Positions 6,274 to 11,576 of a stretch of 12,971 nucleotides of DNA are shown here, one piece after another (position 1 is the stretch's first letter; the number at the start of each line of letters is the position of its first letter). The notes beneath the pieces are model-generated. The model saw only the letters and a program-made list of their open reading frames with translations, was not told where the DNA came from and did no database searches. A program made the translations under genes and the position numbers. The DNA lies in the NCBI GenBank assembly GCA_031551135.1, contig JAVBOA010000048.1, positions 1-12,971 on the forward strand, written 5' to 3'. This stretch comes from JAITVM01 sp031551135 (lineage in GTDB: Bacteria > Bacillota > Clostridia > Lachnospirales > JAITVM01).

Positions 6274-6303
6274 ATTATAACGCATGCGAAAGTCTTGTAC
6301 AAT
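6274..6303. promoter_or_regulatory. Divergent promoter region with palindromes CGCATGCG and TTGTACAA
   Basis: Minus strand: TTGTAC (6297-6302), a 17-base spacer and TATAAT (6274-6279), near consensus. Plus strand, weaker: TTATAA (6275-6280), a 17-base spacer and TACAAT (6298-6303), pointing at the secreted-protein gene. The two share the same 30 bases, with CGCATGCG (6281-6288) at the centre. Binding there would affect both. GCATGC recurs at 6340-6345 over the start codon. Confidence 0.6.
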
Positions 6304-6341
6304 ATCAAATATATCAAATGAAAAAATTAAAGGAGATTCGC

Positions 6342-6671
6342 ATGCTAAAAAATTTACTTGTATTCGCAATATTAGGCGTAACATTAATAAATGGCAAGAT
6401 TTACGCTGAGGACGATATTTACACCGAAATATTAAAAATCGAGAAAATATCCGAGACGAACGAAAAAAGCAAGACAAAGAAACTAAAATTATCTCTGGAT
6501 TTATCTGAGGGCGTTAAGCCGGATTATATTTATTACAACGGAGTTGCAAAATATAAAATCAGTAGTGACTTTTTAGAGAAAGATAGTATATTTGCAACAA
6601 TTTATAACAATAAAACGCCGTATGACCGCTCAGATGATATCGTGTTGAAAATCCTCAAATTGAAAAAATAA
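6342..6671 (+). CDS. Small secreted protein of unknown function
   Basis: 109 residues from ATG 6342, chosen because AAAGGAG (6329-6335) lies 6 bases upstream; an in-frame ATG at 6318 has no ribosome binding site. The N-terminus MLKNLLVFAILGVTLINGK with IYA before Glu-Asp-Asp is a standard signal peptide, cleaved after about residue 22. The mature part of about 87 residues is charged (Lys/Glu/Asp-rich), has no cysteine, and carries a strand-rich C-terminal half (PDYIYYNGVAKYKISSDF, then DDIVLKILKL). No family is recognised. It is single-gene, with its own promoter and a terminator shared with vapC. Confidence 0.75.
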   Translation: MLKNLLVFAILGVTLINGKIYAEDDIYTEILKIEKISETNEKSKTKKLKLSLDLSEGVKPDYIYYNGVAKYKISSDFLEKDSIFATIYNNKTPYDRSDDIVLKILKLKK

Positions 6672-6674
6672 GTC

Positions 6675-6716
6675 AAAAAAATGCTCAATATACTTTACGT
6701 TTACTGAGCATTTTTT
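6675..6716. terminator. Bidirectional terminator between the secreted-protein gene and vapC
   Basis: AAAAAATGCTCA (6675-6686) is perfectly complementary to TGAGCATTTTTT (6705-6716), with an 18-base loop. T-runs occur on both strands, so it serves both convergent genes. Confidence 0.9.
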
Positions 6717-6733
6717 GTTATAGCACATTGTTG

Positions 6734-7141
6734 TCAAATCGTCTCGAGTGTTTTTAATTCCGATATTACCTCAGACATAATATCGAAATCACGATCATTA
6801 TGCAAAAGGATAAGGTTATTTTCGATTGCCGTCACAGCTATCAAAATATCTATTGTGCTTCTGGTCGTTATTCCGCTTCTCCTCAAATTAAAATATAATA
6901 ATGCGGCTTTTTCATAAAAACCAATATTTTCTCTGGCATAGTAAATTTTTTGTGTAGATAAGTAAGACTTAATTTTTTCGAACTCACTTTTATCTCGTGA
7001 ACCTTGCAAAATTTCTTGATACGTAAACGATGATAAACCATAAGGGATATCGCGTTTCAGTATCTCCGAAAACAAATCCGTTTTTAGGTTGTCCTTGCCT
7101 TTTAGAAAATCAATCATTACAGATGTATCAATTAAAATCAT
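6734..7141 (-). CDS. vapC: VapC-type PIN-domain ribonuclease toxin
   Basis: 135 residues from the ATG at 7141. AAAGGA lies about 8 bases upstream. Longer starts would extend further into vapB and add an unrelated N-terminus. PIN-domain acidic residues are visible: Asp5 in MILIDTS, Glu43 in FTYQEILQGSRD, Asp98 in TIDILIA, and Asp116/Asp118 in HNDRDFD. The length is normal for VapC. Family members are Mg-dependent RNases, typically acting on tRNA or rRNA, neutralised by VapB. The start codon overlaps the end of vapB by 14 bases, so the two are translationally coupled. A toxin-antitoxin pair next to par genes fits stabilisation of a mobile or accessory element. Confidence 0.93.
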   Translation of the reverse strand: MILIDTSVMIDFLKGKDNLKTDLFSEILKRDIPYGLSSFTYQEILQGSRDKSEFEKIKSYLSTQKIYYARENIGFYEKAALLYFNLRRSGITTRSTIDILIAVTAIENNLILLHNDRDFDIMSEVISELKTLETI

Positions 7142-7343
7142 GACTATTTTCCTTTCGCAAAGCCTTATAATCGTAATTCTCTTCAAATTTTATCTTACCA
7201 CGCAAATCCATTAAGTCTTTACGCGAATGTCTCTCCACAAATTCGGACAGAGCCTTTTCTACAGTTTCTCTTTTTGTACTCAGTCCGGATATTTTCATTG
7301 CTTCATCTATAAGGTTGTCATCAATAACAATATTTGTACGCAT
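7128..7343 (-). CDS. vapB: VapB-type antitoxin
   Basis: 71 residues from the ATG at 7343, with GGAGGTG upstream; the ATG at 7358 is inside the operator and lacks a site. MRTNIVIDDNLIDEAMKISG followed by LSTKRETVEKALSEFV is the classic VapB antitoxin (PF09957-type) N-terminus: a ribbon-helix-helix with strand residues 2-7, helix 10-18, and helix from about 25. The C-terminal half (KFEENYDYKALRKENS) is the disordered, toxin-binding tail. The protein should repress its own operon by binding the inverted repeat over its ribosome binding site. Confidence 0.93.
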   Translation of the reverse strand: MRTNIVIDDNLIDEAMKISGLSTKRETVEKALSEFVERHSRKDLMDLRGKIKFEENYDYKALRKENSHDFN

Positions 7344-7370
7344 ATAATACACCTCCATATGTGTATTATA
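7343..7370 (-). promoter_or_regulatory. vapBC operator: perfect 10-bp inverted repeat over the -10 box, ribosome binding site and start codon
   Basis: TATAATACAC (7343-7352) and GTGTATTATA (7361-7370) are exact complements separated by 8 bases. One arm contains the -10 box, the other touches the vapB start, and the ribosome binding site lies in the spacer. Bound VapB-VapC would block transcription. The same hairpin in RNA would hide the ribosome binding site. Confidence 0.8.
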
Positions 7371-7393
7371 ATATGTATAAATTCTATCGTCAA
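7365..7393 (-). promoter_or_regulatory. vapBC promoter
   Basis: On the minus strand TTGACG (7388-7393), a 17-base spacer and a consensus TATAAT (7365-7370). This is among the best sigma-A promoters in the window. Confidence 0.85.
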
Positions 7394-7557
7394 TATCGAC
7401 CGCCTTATATTCAGATATTCTTCAAAAAACTTTATCGAGATTAGAAGTTGTTGAATTGGTAATATTTAGGATAAATCATTTTTGCTTTTACCGATTTTTT
7501 TCAAGAAATTACGTATACGACAAGTCAGAATTTCTCTTAGCAGTAATAATTTATTAG
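7394..7557. other. Intergenic stretch upstream of vapBC
   Basis: No gene seen on either strand. A plus-strand terminator follows at 7558 although no plus-strand gene precedes it. Confidence 0.4.
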
Positions 7558-7577
7558 CCAACCTTCGGGTTGGTTTT
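7558..7577 (+). terminator. Terminator CCAACC-TTCG-GGTTGG-TTTT (copy 1)
   Basis: A perfect 6-bp stem closed by a UUCG tetraloop with a T tail. The core is identical to the terminator at 8919. Nothing recognisable lies upstream to be terminated. Confidence 0.8.
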
Positions 7578-7776
7578 GTTTCTAAATAAATTAGATTTTC
7601 TTCATAAGCAATATGTATTCTGGCTTTAATATATGAACCCGCACTCTCTAACTCAAAATATCAATTTCCAAACAGAAAGTGAATAATATTTTTCTAAATA
7701 TGCCTTAATAAACTAAACCTGTAAAATCATTCTTCTTGATAAAATTTTTGAGCAAAGTATAATAATATAAGAACTA
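7578..7776. other. Intergenic AT-rich stretch, nothing recognised
   Basis: No frame with start and ribosome binding site. The minus strand is open for about 65 codons across the terminator, but without a start codon. Confidence 0.4.
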
Positions 7777-7805
7777 TTGTTCGATATATTTGCATATACT
7801 ATATT
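7777..7805 (+). promoter_or_regulatory. Possible promoter of the 76-residue protein gene
   Basis: TTGTTC (7777-7782), a 17-base spacer and TATATT (7800-7805). An overlapping alternative begins at TTGCAT (7790). The leader of about 130 bases contains three and a half copies of TCTA (7851-7864) and two GGCCAAT copies near 7868 and 7917. Confidence 0.4.
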
Positions 7806-7944
7806 AAAATTGTAAATAATATATCGTACCGCAATAAATAATTTATAAATCTATCTATCTATCTGACGGGCCAATCCAAAGGATCACATATTTATTCGCC
7901 GCATCCGTTATTTTGGTGGCCAATTGTGCAAAGGAGTGTTAATT

Positions 7945-8175
7945 TTGGGTAAGAAATTTGTTTCAATAGTCGCTCAATTTACGGAAGAAGGCAAAGTTAT
8001 TCCTATGACTCTTATATGGGAAGATGGTCGTAAATTTTCGGTTGACAGGATCGCTGATATACGAAAAGCGGCATCACTAAAAGCCGGCGGTGTTGGACTG
8101 CGTTATGATTGTTTGATTCATGGCAAGCAGGTTTATTTGTATAAAGATGAAGACAGTTGGTTCATGGAAATTTAA
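7945..8175 (+). CDS. Conserved small clostridial protein of unknown function, TTG start
   Basis: 76 residues if read from TTG 7945, which has AAAGGAG (7930-7936) 8 bases upstream. A longer in-frame TTG at 7924 would overlap that site and is rejected. The sequence has two clear halves: a strand-rich N-terminus with MTLIWEDGRKFSVDRIADIR, and a C-terminus with AASLKAGGVGLRYDC then YLYKDEDSWFMEI. I recognise the WEDG-Y/F-xIDRxxDVRxAASLKAGG-x-RY-C pattern as a conserved short protein in many Clostridia, but I know of no assigned function. It probably folds as one small beta-barrel or sheet domain. It is a single gene, followed by the decayed promoter unit. Confidence 0.85.
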   Translation: MGKKFVSIVAQFTEEGKVIPMTLIWEDGRKFSVDRIADIRKAASLKAGGVGLRYDCLIHGKQVYLYKDEDSWFMEI

Positions 8176-8242
8176 ATCTAATCCCGTATGCTTAATTATT
8201 TTTTATACAATTTAAAGAAAATTAATTAATAATAGTAAAATT

Positions 8243-8278
8243 TGTCGTAAATTGGATTTAAAAAAAGTAATTATATAT
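8243..8278 (+). promoter_or_regulatory. ECF-type promoter block, diverged third copy
   Basis: TGTCGTAA (8243-8250), then a spacer with an A-run, then GTAATTATATAT (8267-8278). The TGTCGTAA-to-GTAA distance is 24 bases, exactly as in the two copies at 10.84 and 10.92 kb. Conservation of both boxes and the spacing across 2.6 kb suggests recognition by the ECF sigma factor encoded at 9583. Confidence 0.6.
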
Positions 8279-8291
8279 AAGGAGGTATATT

Positions 8292-8357
8292 ATACAAAAA
8301 GATAATTTATATAGCGACAAGCATTTAACTTTCTGTCAAACAAAGCTAAGCAAATGA
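8292..8357 (+). pseudogene. Relic of a secreted-protein gene (start codon now ATA)
   Basis: After AAGGAGG (8279-8285) and 6 bases, the position of the start codon holds ATA and the frame stops after 21 codons. The bases align with the beginning of the secreted-protein gene at 10980, allowing small gaps (shared AAAAGA-AATT and TAGCGA). The promoter block before it and the DUF6514-like gene behind it have the same order as in the 10.8-11.9 kb unit. I infer a decayed paralogue whose coding part is almost wholly lost. Confidence 0.45.
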
Positions 8358-8437
8358 CATGAATTTAAACTATAAAAATGCCTTATGCTCTGCTATTCGT
8401 TCTTACGTAATAAATAAAATTAGGGGGATAAATTCAT

Positions 8438-8710
8438 ATGAAAAAAGAACAGGTTGCTTCTAATAAATACATTAATTTTAAAAACAATGAAATTCTGTTA
8501 AAGTACTATATAACTGAATGTACAAATTTTAATTACGGCATTGCGATAGAAAGTCTCAATATTTCACAATTACCGGAAATACTAACTGATAAGGTTCACA
8601 CAATAAATATATCAAATTCATATGTAGGTACAAAAAATTTTATACAAATGCTCTCCGATTATCTGGTTACACCTATAGCATTACTTGAAATTCTTGAAGA
8701 TTTTAAGTAA
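8438..8710 (+). CDS. DUF6514-like small protein (copy A)
   Basis: 90 residues, cytoplasmic, no signal or membrane helix. The ribosome binding site AGGGGG (8422-8427) lies 10 bases before the ATG, the same unusual arrangement as in its paralogue at 11577. Shared features are ASNKYIN/ASRKYIN at the start, YYITECTN in the middle, YGIAIES, a VHTINISNSYVGTKNFI segment, and the C-terminal LVTPIALLEILEDF. The pattern with a final VTPxxLxxVxEDF resembles DUF6514 of Clostridia, whose function is unknown. It is shorter than copy B by 20 residues at the C-terminus. It lies in the unit with the decayed secreted-protein gene and probably shares its ECF-type promoter. Confidence 0.8.
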   Translation: MKKEQVASNKYINFKNNEILLKYYITECTNFNYGIAIESLNISQLPEILTDKVHTINISNSYVGTKNFIQMLSDYLVTPIALLEILEDFK

Positions 8711-8918
8711 TGCAGTAGCAATGTTTATATTATAGCGAGTTTAAGATTTTGAACTCAAGGCATAGAACTTTCAATAATACGCCTGACATCGTTAACGAAG
8801 TATTGTTTTTTTTAATCACAGTATTGTCTTATCACAAATAAAGGCAAACAATTAAACACTCGCATACATTTTGTTTTACTATACCTCCTTTACTTTGTCA
8901 ACGTTGCATTTTAATATG
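8711..8918. other. Untranslated stretch after DUF6514 copy A
   Basis: It contains a weak terminator-like structure: AATAC (8776-8780) with GTATT (8800-8804), the inner palindrome TCGTTAACGA, and eight T at 8806-8813. On the minus strand TTGACA and AAAGGAGG occur near 8885-8900, but only 5 codons follow the ATG, so no gene is called. Confidence 0.4.
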
Positions 8919-8941
8919 ACCAACCTTCGGGTTGGTTTTTG
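8919..8941 (+). terminator. Terminator CCAACC-TTCG-GGTTGG-TTTTT (copy 2)
   Basis: The same stem and UUCG loop as at 7558. It ends the DUF6514 copy A unit about 210 bases after its stop codon. Confidence 0.85.
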
Positions 8942-9280
8942 TTTTAAAAAACCTAAATCTCATCCGTTCTTTTTTCTGTTTCTATTACAAGCCACAGATT
9001 TGACATGTTTGAAAGTCGTTAAATAACAAATTCAATAAAAAATATTTTTTTAATGATTATCCACCACAATATTATTCACTTAAGCTTCTTTTATTGTTGT
9101 CTAAATTTCGACCAAAATATTTAATTTAATATCCTAATAATTGTAATTTGTATTTTATTGTAAGTGCTAATATGCTATAATGTTCAATAGAAAGTACATA
9201 ATACAACAATTTTCGTCATAATGTAATAGCCCGAAATTAATAAATGAAACCTCACTACTCTTTTGGTATTTGAATAATTG
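8942..9280. other. AT-rich intergenic stretch, nothing recognised
   Basis: About 340 bases with no frame that has both a start codon and a ribosome binding site. No convincing repeat or promoter was found. Confidence 0.4.
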
Positions 9281-9507
9281 AATATGTCGCCACAGTTAGA
9301 CACATAAAGGCGGATTAGTTAGACACCGACAGACGAACAAATTAGACACCCTTGGTCGGCAGATTGGACATCACTCTTTCTGGAAAACAAATGCGATAAA
9401 CCTAGGTTTTTAAGCTCTTTTCCTACGAAAAAGCCAAGTGTTCAATTATACCGCCGATACTGTCTAATCTCGCCGTCCCCAGTGTCCAGTTTTAGCCGCC
9501 GTATTCA
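9281..9507. mobile_element. Mini-element (MITE-like) with iterated 22-23-bp inverted end repeats
   Basis: The left half has TTAGACAC at 9296, 9319 and 9342 and TTGGACAT at 9364 (spacing 23, 23, 22). The right half has the inverted forms GTGTTCAA at 9438, CTGTCTAA at 9460 and GTGTCCAG at 9482 (spacing 22, 22). Each site is accompanied by a GGCGG-like box. The outer ends align as inverted repeats (GAATATGTCGCC against GAATACGGCGGC). The centre holds the 12-bp palindrome AAACCTAGGTTT (9398-9409). AATAATTG occurs just outside on both sides (9273-9280, 9508-9515) and could be the target duplication. Multiple phased transposase sites at both ends are known from IS21 and Tn7-type elements. No transposase is encoded, so it would be moved in trans or is a relic. 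Confidence 0.6.
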
Positions 9508-9518
9508 AATAATTGCTT

Positions 9519-9547
9519 TTGAGCCAGACTTAGCAATAATATATTTA
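9519..9547 (+). promoter_or_regulatory. Possible promoter of the sigma/anti-sigma operon
   Basis: TTGAGC (9519-9524), a 17-base spacer and TATTTA (9542-9547). An overlapping alternative is TTGCTT (9513-9518), 18 bases, TAATAT (9537-9542). Neither resembles the ECF-type block, so the operon does not obviously control itself. The mini-element ends only a few bases upstream. Confidence 0.4.
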
Positions 9548-9582
9548 GTTAACATTATCGAAATTTACAAAAGGAGGTACAT

Positions 9583-10119
9583 ATGTTTTTCTCTATTATT
9601 GAAAATAGTGAAGATATGCTTGAGGTCGAAAGGATCTATAATAAATATAGTAAGTTATTGTATAAGGTTGCTTTCGAAATTTTAAATGATCAGTTTTCTT
9701 CTGAAGATGCTGTTCAACAGTCTTTTTTAAGAGTTATTAAATATCATCGAAAAATTGATTATAATGATTCTGTCAAAATGAGGAATTTATTAATTACTAT
9801 ATGTAAGAACGTTTCTATAGACATTCTTAAAAGCAAAAATAAATTTAAATCAGAAGACCTTACTGAAGAAATAGTAGATACAAATGAGAGCGTTCTAAAT
9901 CTTATCTTAAATCAAGAAAACCTTGATCAATTGACACATAATATTCGCAAATTATCTCCAAATTATCAAGAAGTTATAATACTTCGCTATTCTCGAAATT
10001 TTTCTATTTCCGAAATATCAATTTTACTAGACCTCGACATAAGAACTGTACAAAAAAGGATTGAACGAGCTAAAACAAAGCTGCTACAAATATTAAGTAA
10101 TGAAAGGATGTTTTTATGA
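9583..10119 (+). CDS. ECF-type RNA polymerase sigma-70 family factor
   Basis: 178 residues. The ATG at 9583 has AAAAGGAGG (9569-9577) 5 bases upstream. Region 2 spans about residues 17-85: YNKYSKLLYKVAFEIL, then SEDAVQQSFLRVIKY (-10 recognition and core binding), then NLLITICKNVSIDIL. Region 4 spans about 113-171: LSPNYQEVIILRYSRNFSI, then the helix-turn-helix SEISILLDLDIRTVQKRIERAK. There is no region 1 or 3, which is the ECF form. The stop overlaps the start of the next gene (ATGA), giving tight coupling to the probable anti-sigma protein. Candidate targets are the three copies of the TGTCGTAA block in this window. Confidence 0.93.
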   Translation: MFFSIIENSEDMLEVERIYNKYSKLLYKVAFEILNDQFSSEDAVQQSFLRVIKYHRKIDYNDSVKMRNLLITICKNVSIDILKSKNKFKSEDLTEEIVDTNESVLNLILNQENLDQLTHNIRKLSPNYQEVIILRYSRNFSISEISILLDLDIRTVQKRIERAKTKLLQILSNERMFL

Positions 10120-10829
10120 ACAAAGGTCAATTAACAAAAAGATTATTAGATGAGGTTCTATTCGAGGTAATGCCAGAACTGGAAAATCAAATAGTTGAAG
10201 ATATTTTGAAAGACATCGATGAAGATGAAAATATTGTTTTCTCAGATTACCATAAAAAACAAATGAAAAAACTTTTTAGGCGTGAGCGTTATAAATTATA
10301 TTTTAAAAATTTCGCCAAATATTCAAAGCGAATTGCAATTTTCTTACTGTTAGCAGTAATCATATTTACTTTTTCCATTTTCAGCGTTGAAGCTTGGAGA
10401 CTTAAATTTGTAAATTTTATTGTTGATGTTCAAAGAACCTATTCGGAATACGATTTCAAACAAAATATAGAAACCTCTATTAACAGATTCGAAAACGAAG
10501 ATGTTTGTTTTGAATATATTCCAAATGGGTATGAATTCTTCGAAGAAATCAGTAACAATATTGAGACATCCTATAGATTTGTTAGTGAAAAAAGCTATTT
10601 TAGGCTCAGTCTGACTCATTCATTATCAAAATTTCAAATTGATTCGGAAAATCTAGATGCCTACGATGATGATGTTATGATAAATAATTCTGAAGCTACG
10701 TATTATATGAGGGAAAATATAAGTTATATAGTTTGGAATGATGGTGATTATTTATATCGATTGAGCGGTGAAAATATTCCAAAAAATGAGCTTTTGATTA
10801 TTGCCAAAAATTTTGTAAATAAAAAGTAA
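10116..10829 (+). CDS. Probable membrane-bound anti-sigma factor with C-terminal DUF4367-like domain
   Basis: 237 residues, overlapping the sigma gene by 4 bases. The cytoplasmic part (1-70) is acidic then strongly basic (KKLFRRERYKLYFKNFAKYS), the likely sigma-binding region. One transmembrane helix follows at about 72-90 (RIAIFLLLAVIIFTFSIFS). The outer part has VEAWRLKFVNFIVDVQRT, typical of the region just outside the membrane in these proteins, and a C-terminal segment YIVWNDGDYLYRLSGENIP with ELLIIAKNF that matches DUF4367. The family member is a single-pass regulator that holds its sigma factor until an envelope signal arrives. No cysteine-histidine zinc motif is present, so it is not a ZAS-type anti-sigma. 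The signal is unknown. Confidence 0.85.
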   Translation: MNKGQLTKRLLDEVLFEVMPELENQIVEDILKDIDEDENIVFSDYHKKQMKKLFRRERYKLYFKNFAKYSKRIAIFLLLAVIIFTFSIFSVEAWRLKFVNFIVDVQRTYSEYDFKQNIETSINRFENEDVCFEYIPNGYEFFEEISNNIETSYRFVSEKSYFRLSLTHSLSKFQIDSENLDAYDDDVMINNSEATYYMRENISYIVWNDGDYLYRLSGENIPKNELLIIAKNFVNKK

Positions 10830-10835
10830 AAAAAG

Positions 10836-10870
10836 TGTCGTAATTTGTATCAAAAAAAAGTAACTATATA
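10836..10870 (+). promoter_or_regulatory. ECF-type promoter P1
   Basis: TGTCGTAA (10836-10843), 16 bases containing eight A, then GTAACTATATA (10860-10870). Spacing to the second box equals that in P2 and in the 8.24-kb copy. It does not fit a sigma-A promoter well. Confidence 0.6.
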
Positions 10871-10918
10871 TGAGAACAAATTTTAAGGAGGAAATTTTAA
10901 AAAGAAAAAGAAAAAAAG

Positions 10919-10953
10919 TGTCGTAATTTGTATTGAAAAAAAGTAACTATATA
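10919..10953 (+). promoter_or_regulatory. ECF-type promoter P2
   Basis: TGTCGTAA (10919-10926), 16 bases with an A-run, and GTAACTATATA (10943-10953). It gives a leader of about 20-25 bases beginning near GAGAACAAAT (10955-10964), followed by AAGGAGG (10968-10974). Confidence 0.6.
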
Positions 10954-10979
10954 TGAGAACAAATTTTAAGGAGGAAATT

Positions 10980-11447
10980 ATGAAAAGAAAATTATTTAAA
11001 TTAGCGATCTCGTCTGTTTTAGTGTTAAGCTTTTCTTGTGCCACAATATTTGCAGATACTTTCCAAGTAACAGAGTACCCGTTGCACGAGTATGAAACAG
11101 CAACAAAGTTTGACGATATGGTCATTACTCCATTTTTTACAAACATCATCTTCTGTCTGAATGATTTTAATATTGACTCATTTGGGAAGTCAACCTCGTT
11201 TGCGACAACAGAAGTCCGACTACCAAGCAGAGCTGGTGTTAAAATTGAGCTGCAACAATTTAACGGTACTTGGCAGAATATTAAAATATGGGAAGCCACA
11301 TCAACAAATGATTATATGAGCTTGTGTAACGACTGGTATGTTGCAAAAGGATATGTTTATCGAATAAAAACGACACATACTGCTAAAAATAGCAGCAATG
11401 TAGTTCTTGAAACCTCGGTTATGTACAGCCATACAGTATCATATTAG
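10980..11447 (+). CDS. Secreted small beta-rich protein (DUF6147-like)
   Basis: 155 residues from ATG 10980, with AAGGAGG 5 bases upstream; an in-frame ATG at 10953 lies in the promoter repeat and is rejected. Residues 1-25 (MKRKLFKLAISSVLVLSFSC then ATIFA) are a signal peptide. Cys20 lies in the hydrophobic core but not in a clear lipobox. The mature part of about 130 residues alternates strands: ITPFFTNI, SFGKSTSFATTEVRL, VKIELQQFNGTWQNIKIWEA, and a C-terminal YVAKGYVYRIKTTHTA. The W-x-x-I-K-x-W and KGY-YR features recall small secreted clostridial proteins, in part grouped as DUF6147, of unknown function. Two tandem ECF-type promoters directly after the sigma/anti-sigma operon make it the likely main target of that sigma factor. 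Confidence 0.8.
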   Translation: MKRKLFKLAISSVLVLSFSCATIFADTFQVTEYPLHEYETATKFDDMVITPFFTNIIFCLNDFNIDSFGKSTSFATTEVRLPSRAGVKIELQQFNGTWQNIKIWEATSTNDYMSLCNDWYVAKGYVYRIKTTHTAKNSSNVVLETSVMYSHTVSY

Positions 11448-11482
11448 GCCGTAAAACTAAGTTTATAAATTTCCATACAATT

Positions 11483-11548
11483 GAGAACAAATAAAAAAGA
11501 TTTAAACTATAACAAGATAACTTAAACTTCGCTATTTGTTCTCTTTTT
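11483..11548 (+). terminator. Terminator-like hairpin with long loop after the secreted-protein gene
   Basis: GAGAACAAATA (11483-11493) is perfectly complementary to TATTTGTTCTC (11533-11543), with TTTTT next and a 39-base loop. It can end the upstream transcript or act as a partial terminator before the DUF6514-like gene. The right arm can also pair with the leader GAGAACAAAT of P1/P2 transcripts. Confidence 0.65.
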
Positions 11549-11576
11549 ATGATTTATATAAGGGGGTTAAATTAAT

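Larger units (their letters stand above)
10828..10979 (+). repeat. Tandem duplication of a promoter-leader segment (period 83 bases)
   Basis: Bases 10828-10896 and 10911-10979 are 69-base copies that differ at two positions. Each carries TGTCGTAA, an A-run, GTAACTATATAT, GAGAACAAAT and AAGGAGG. Similarity continues for about 14 bases after each copy, where copy 2 has the ATG of the secreted-protein gene and copy 1 has TTA. Copy 1 has therefore lost its start codon but keeps the promoter and ribosome binding site. Confidence 0.9.

Noticed and set aside
5596..6477. Several minus-strand ORFs over the translocase and secreted-protein genes
   Set aside because: All are shadows of real plus-strand genes, with no motifs. 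One also crosses the leftward terminator.
7227..7454. Plus-strand ORF of 75 codons over vapB
   Set aside because: Antisense to vapB and its operator, without a ribosome binding site.
7486..7690. Minus-strand open frame of about 65 codons containing ELESAGSYIKARIHIAYEEN
   Set aside because: No start codon, and it runs through a terminator hairpin. Possibly an old remnant, but not supported enough to list.
8885..8905. Minus-strand TTGACA and AAAGGAGG as start of a gene
   Set aside because: Only five codons follow the ATG before a stop, and no -10 box or longer frame is present.
9281..9507. The iterated repeats as a CRISPR array
   Set aside because: Units are only about 8 well conserved bases, occur in both orientations, and there are no spacers of constant length with long identical repeats.
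9482..9582. ORF of 67 codons upstream of the sigma gene
   Set aside because: It begins inside the mini-element end repeat and overlaps the sigma gene in another frame. No ribosome binding site.
10883..11299. Minus-strand ORF of 138 codons over the secreted-protein gene
   Set aside because: Antisense to a gene with signal peptide, ribosome binding site and promoter. No domain features.
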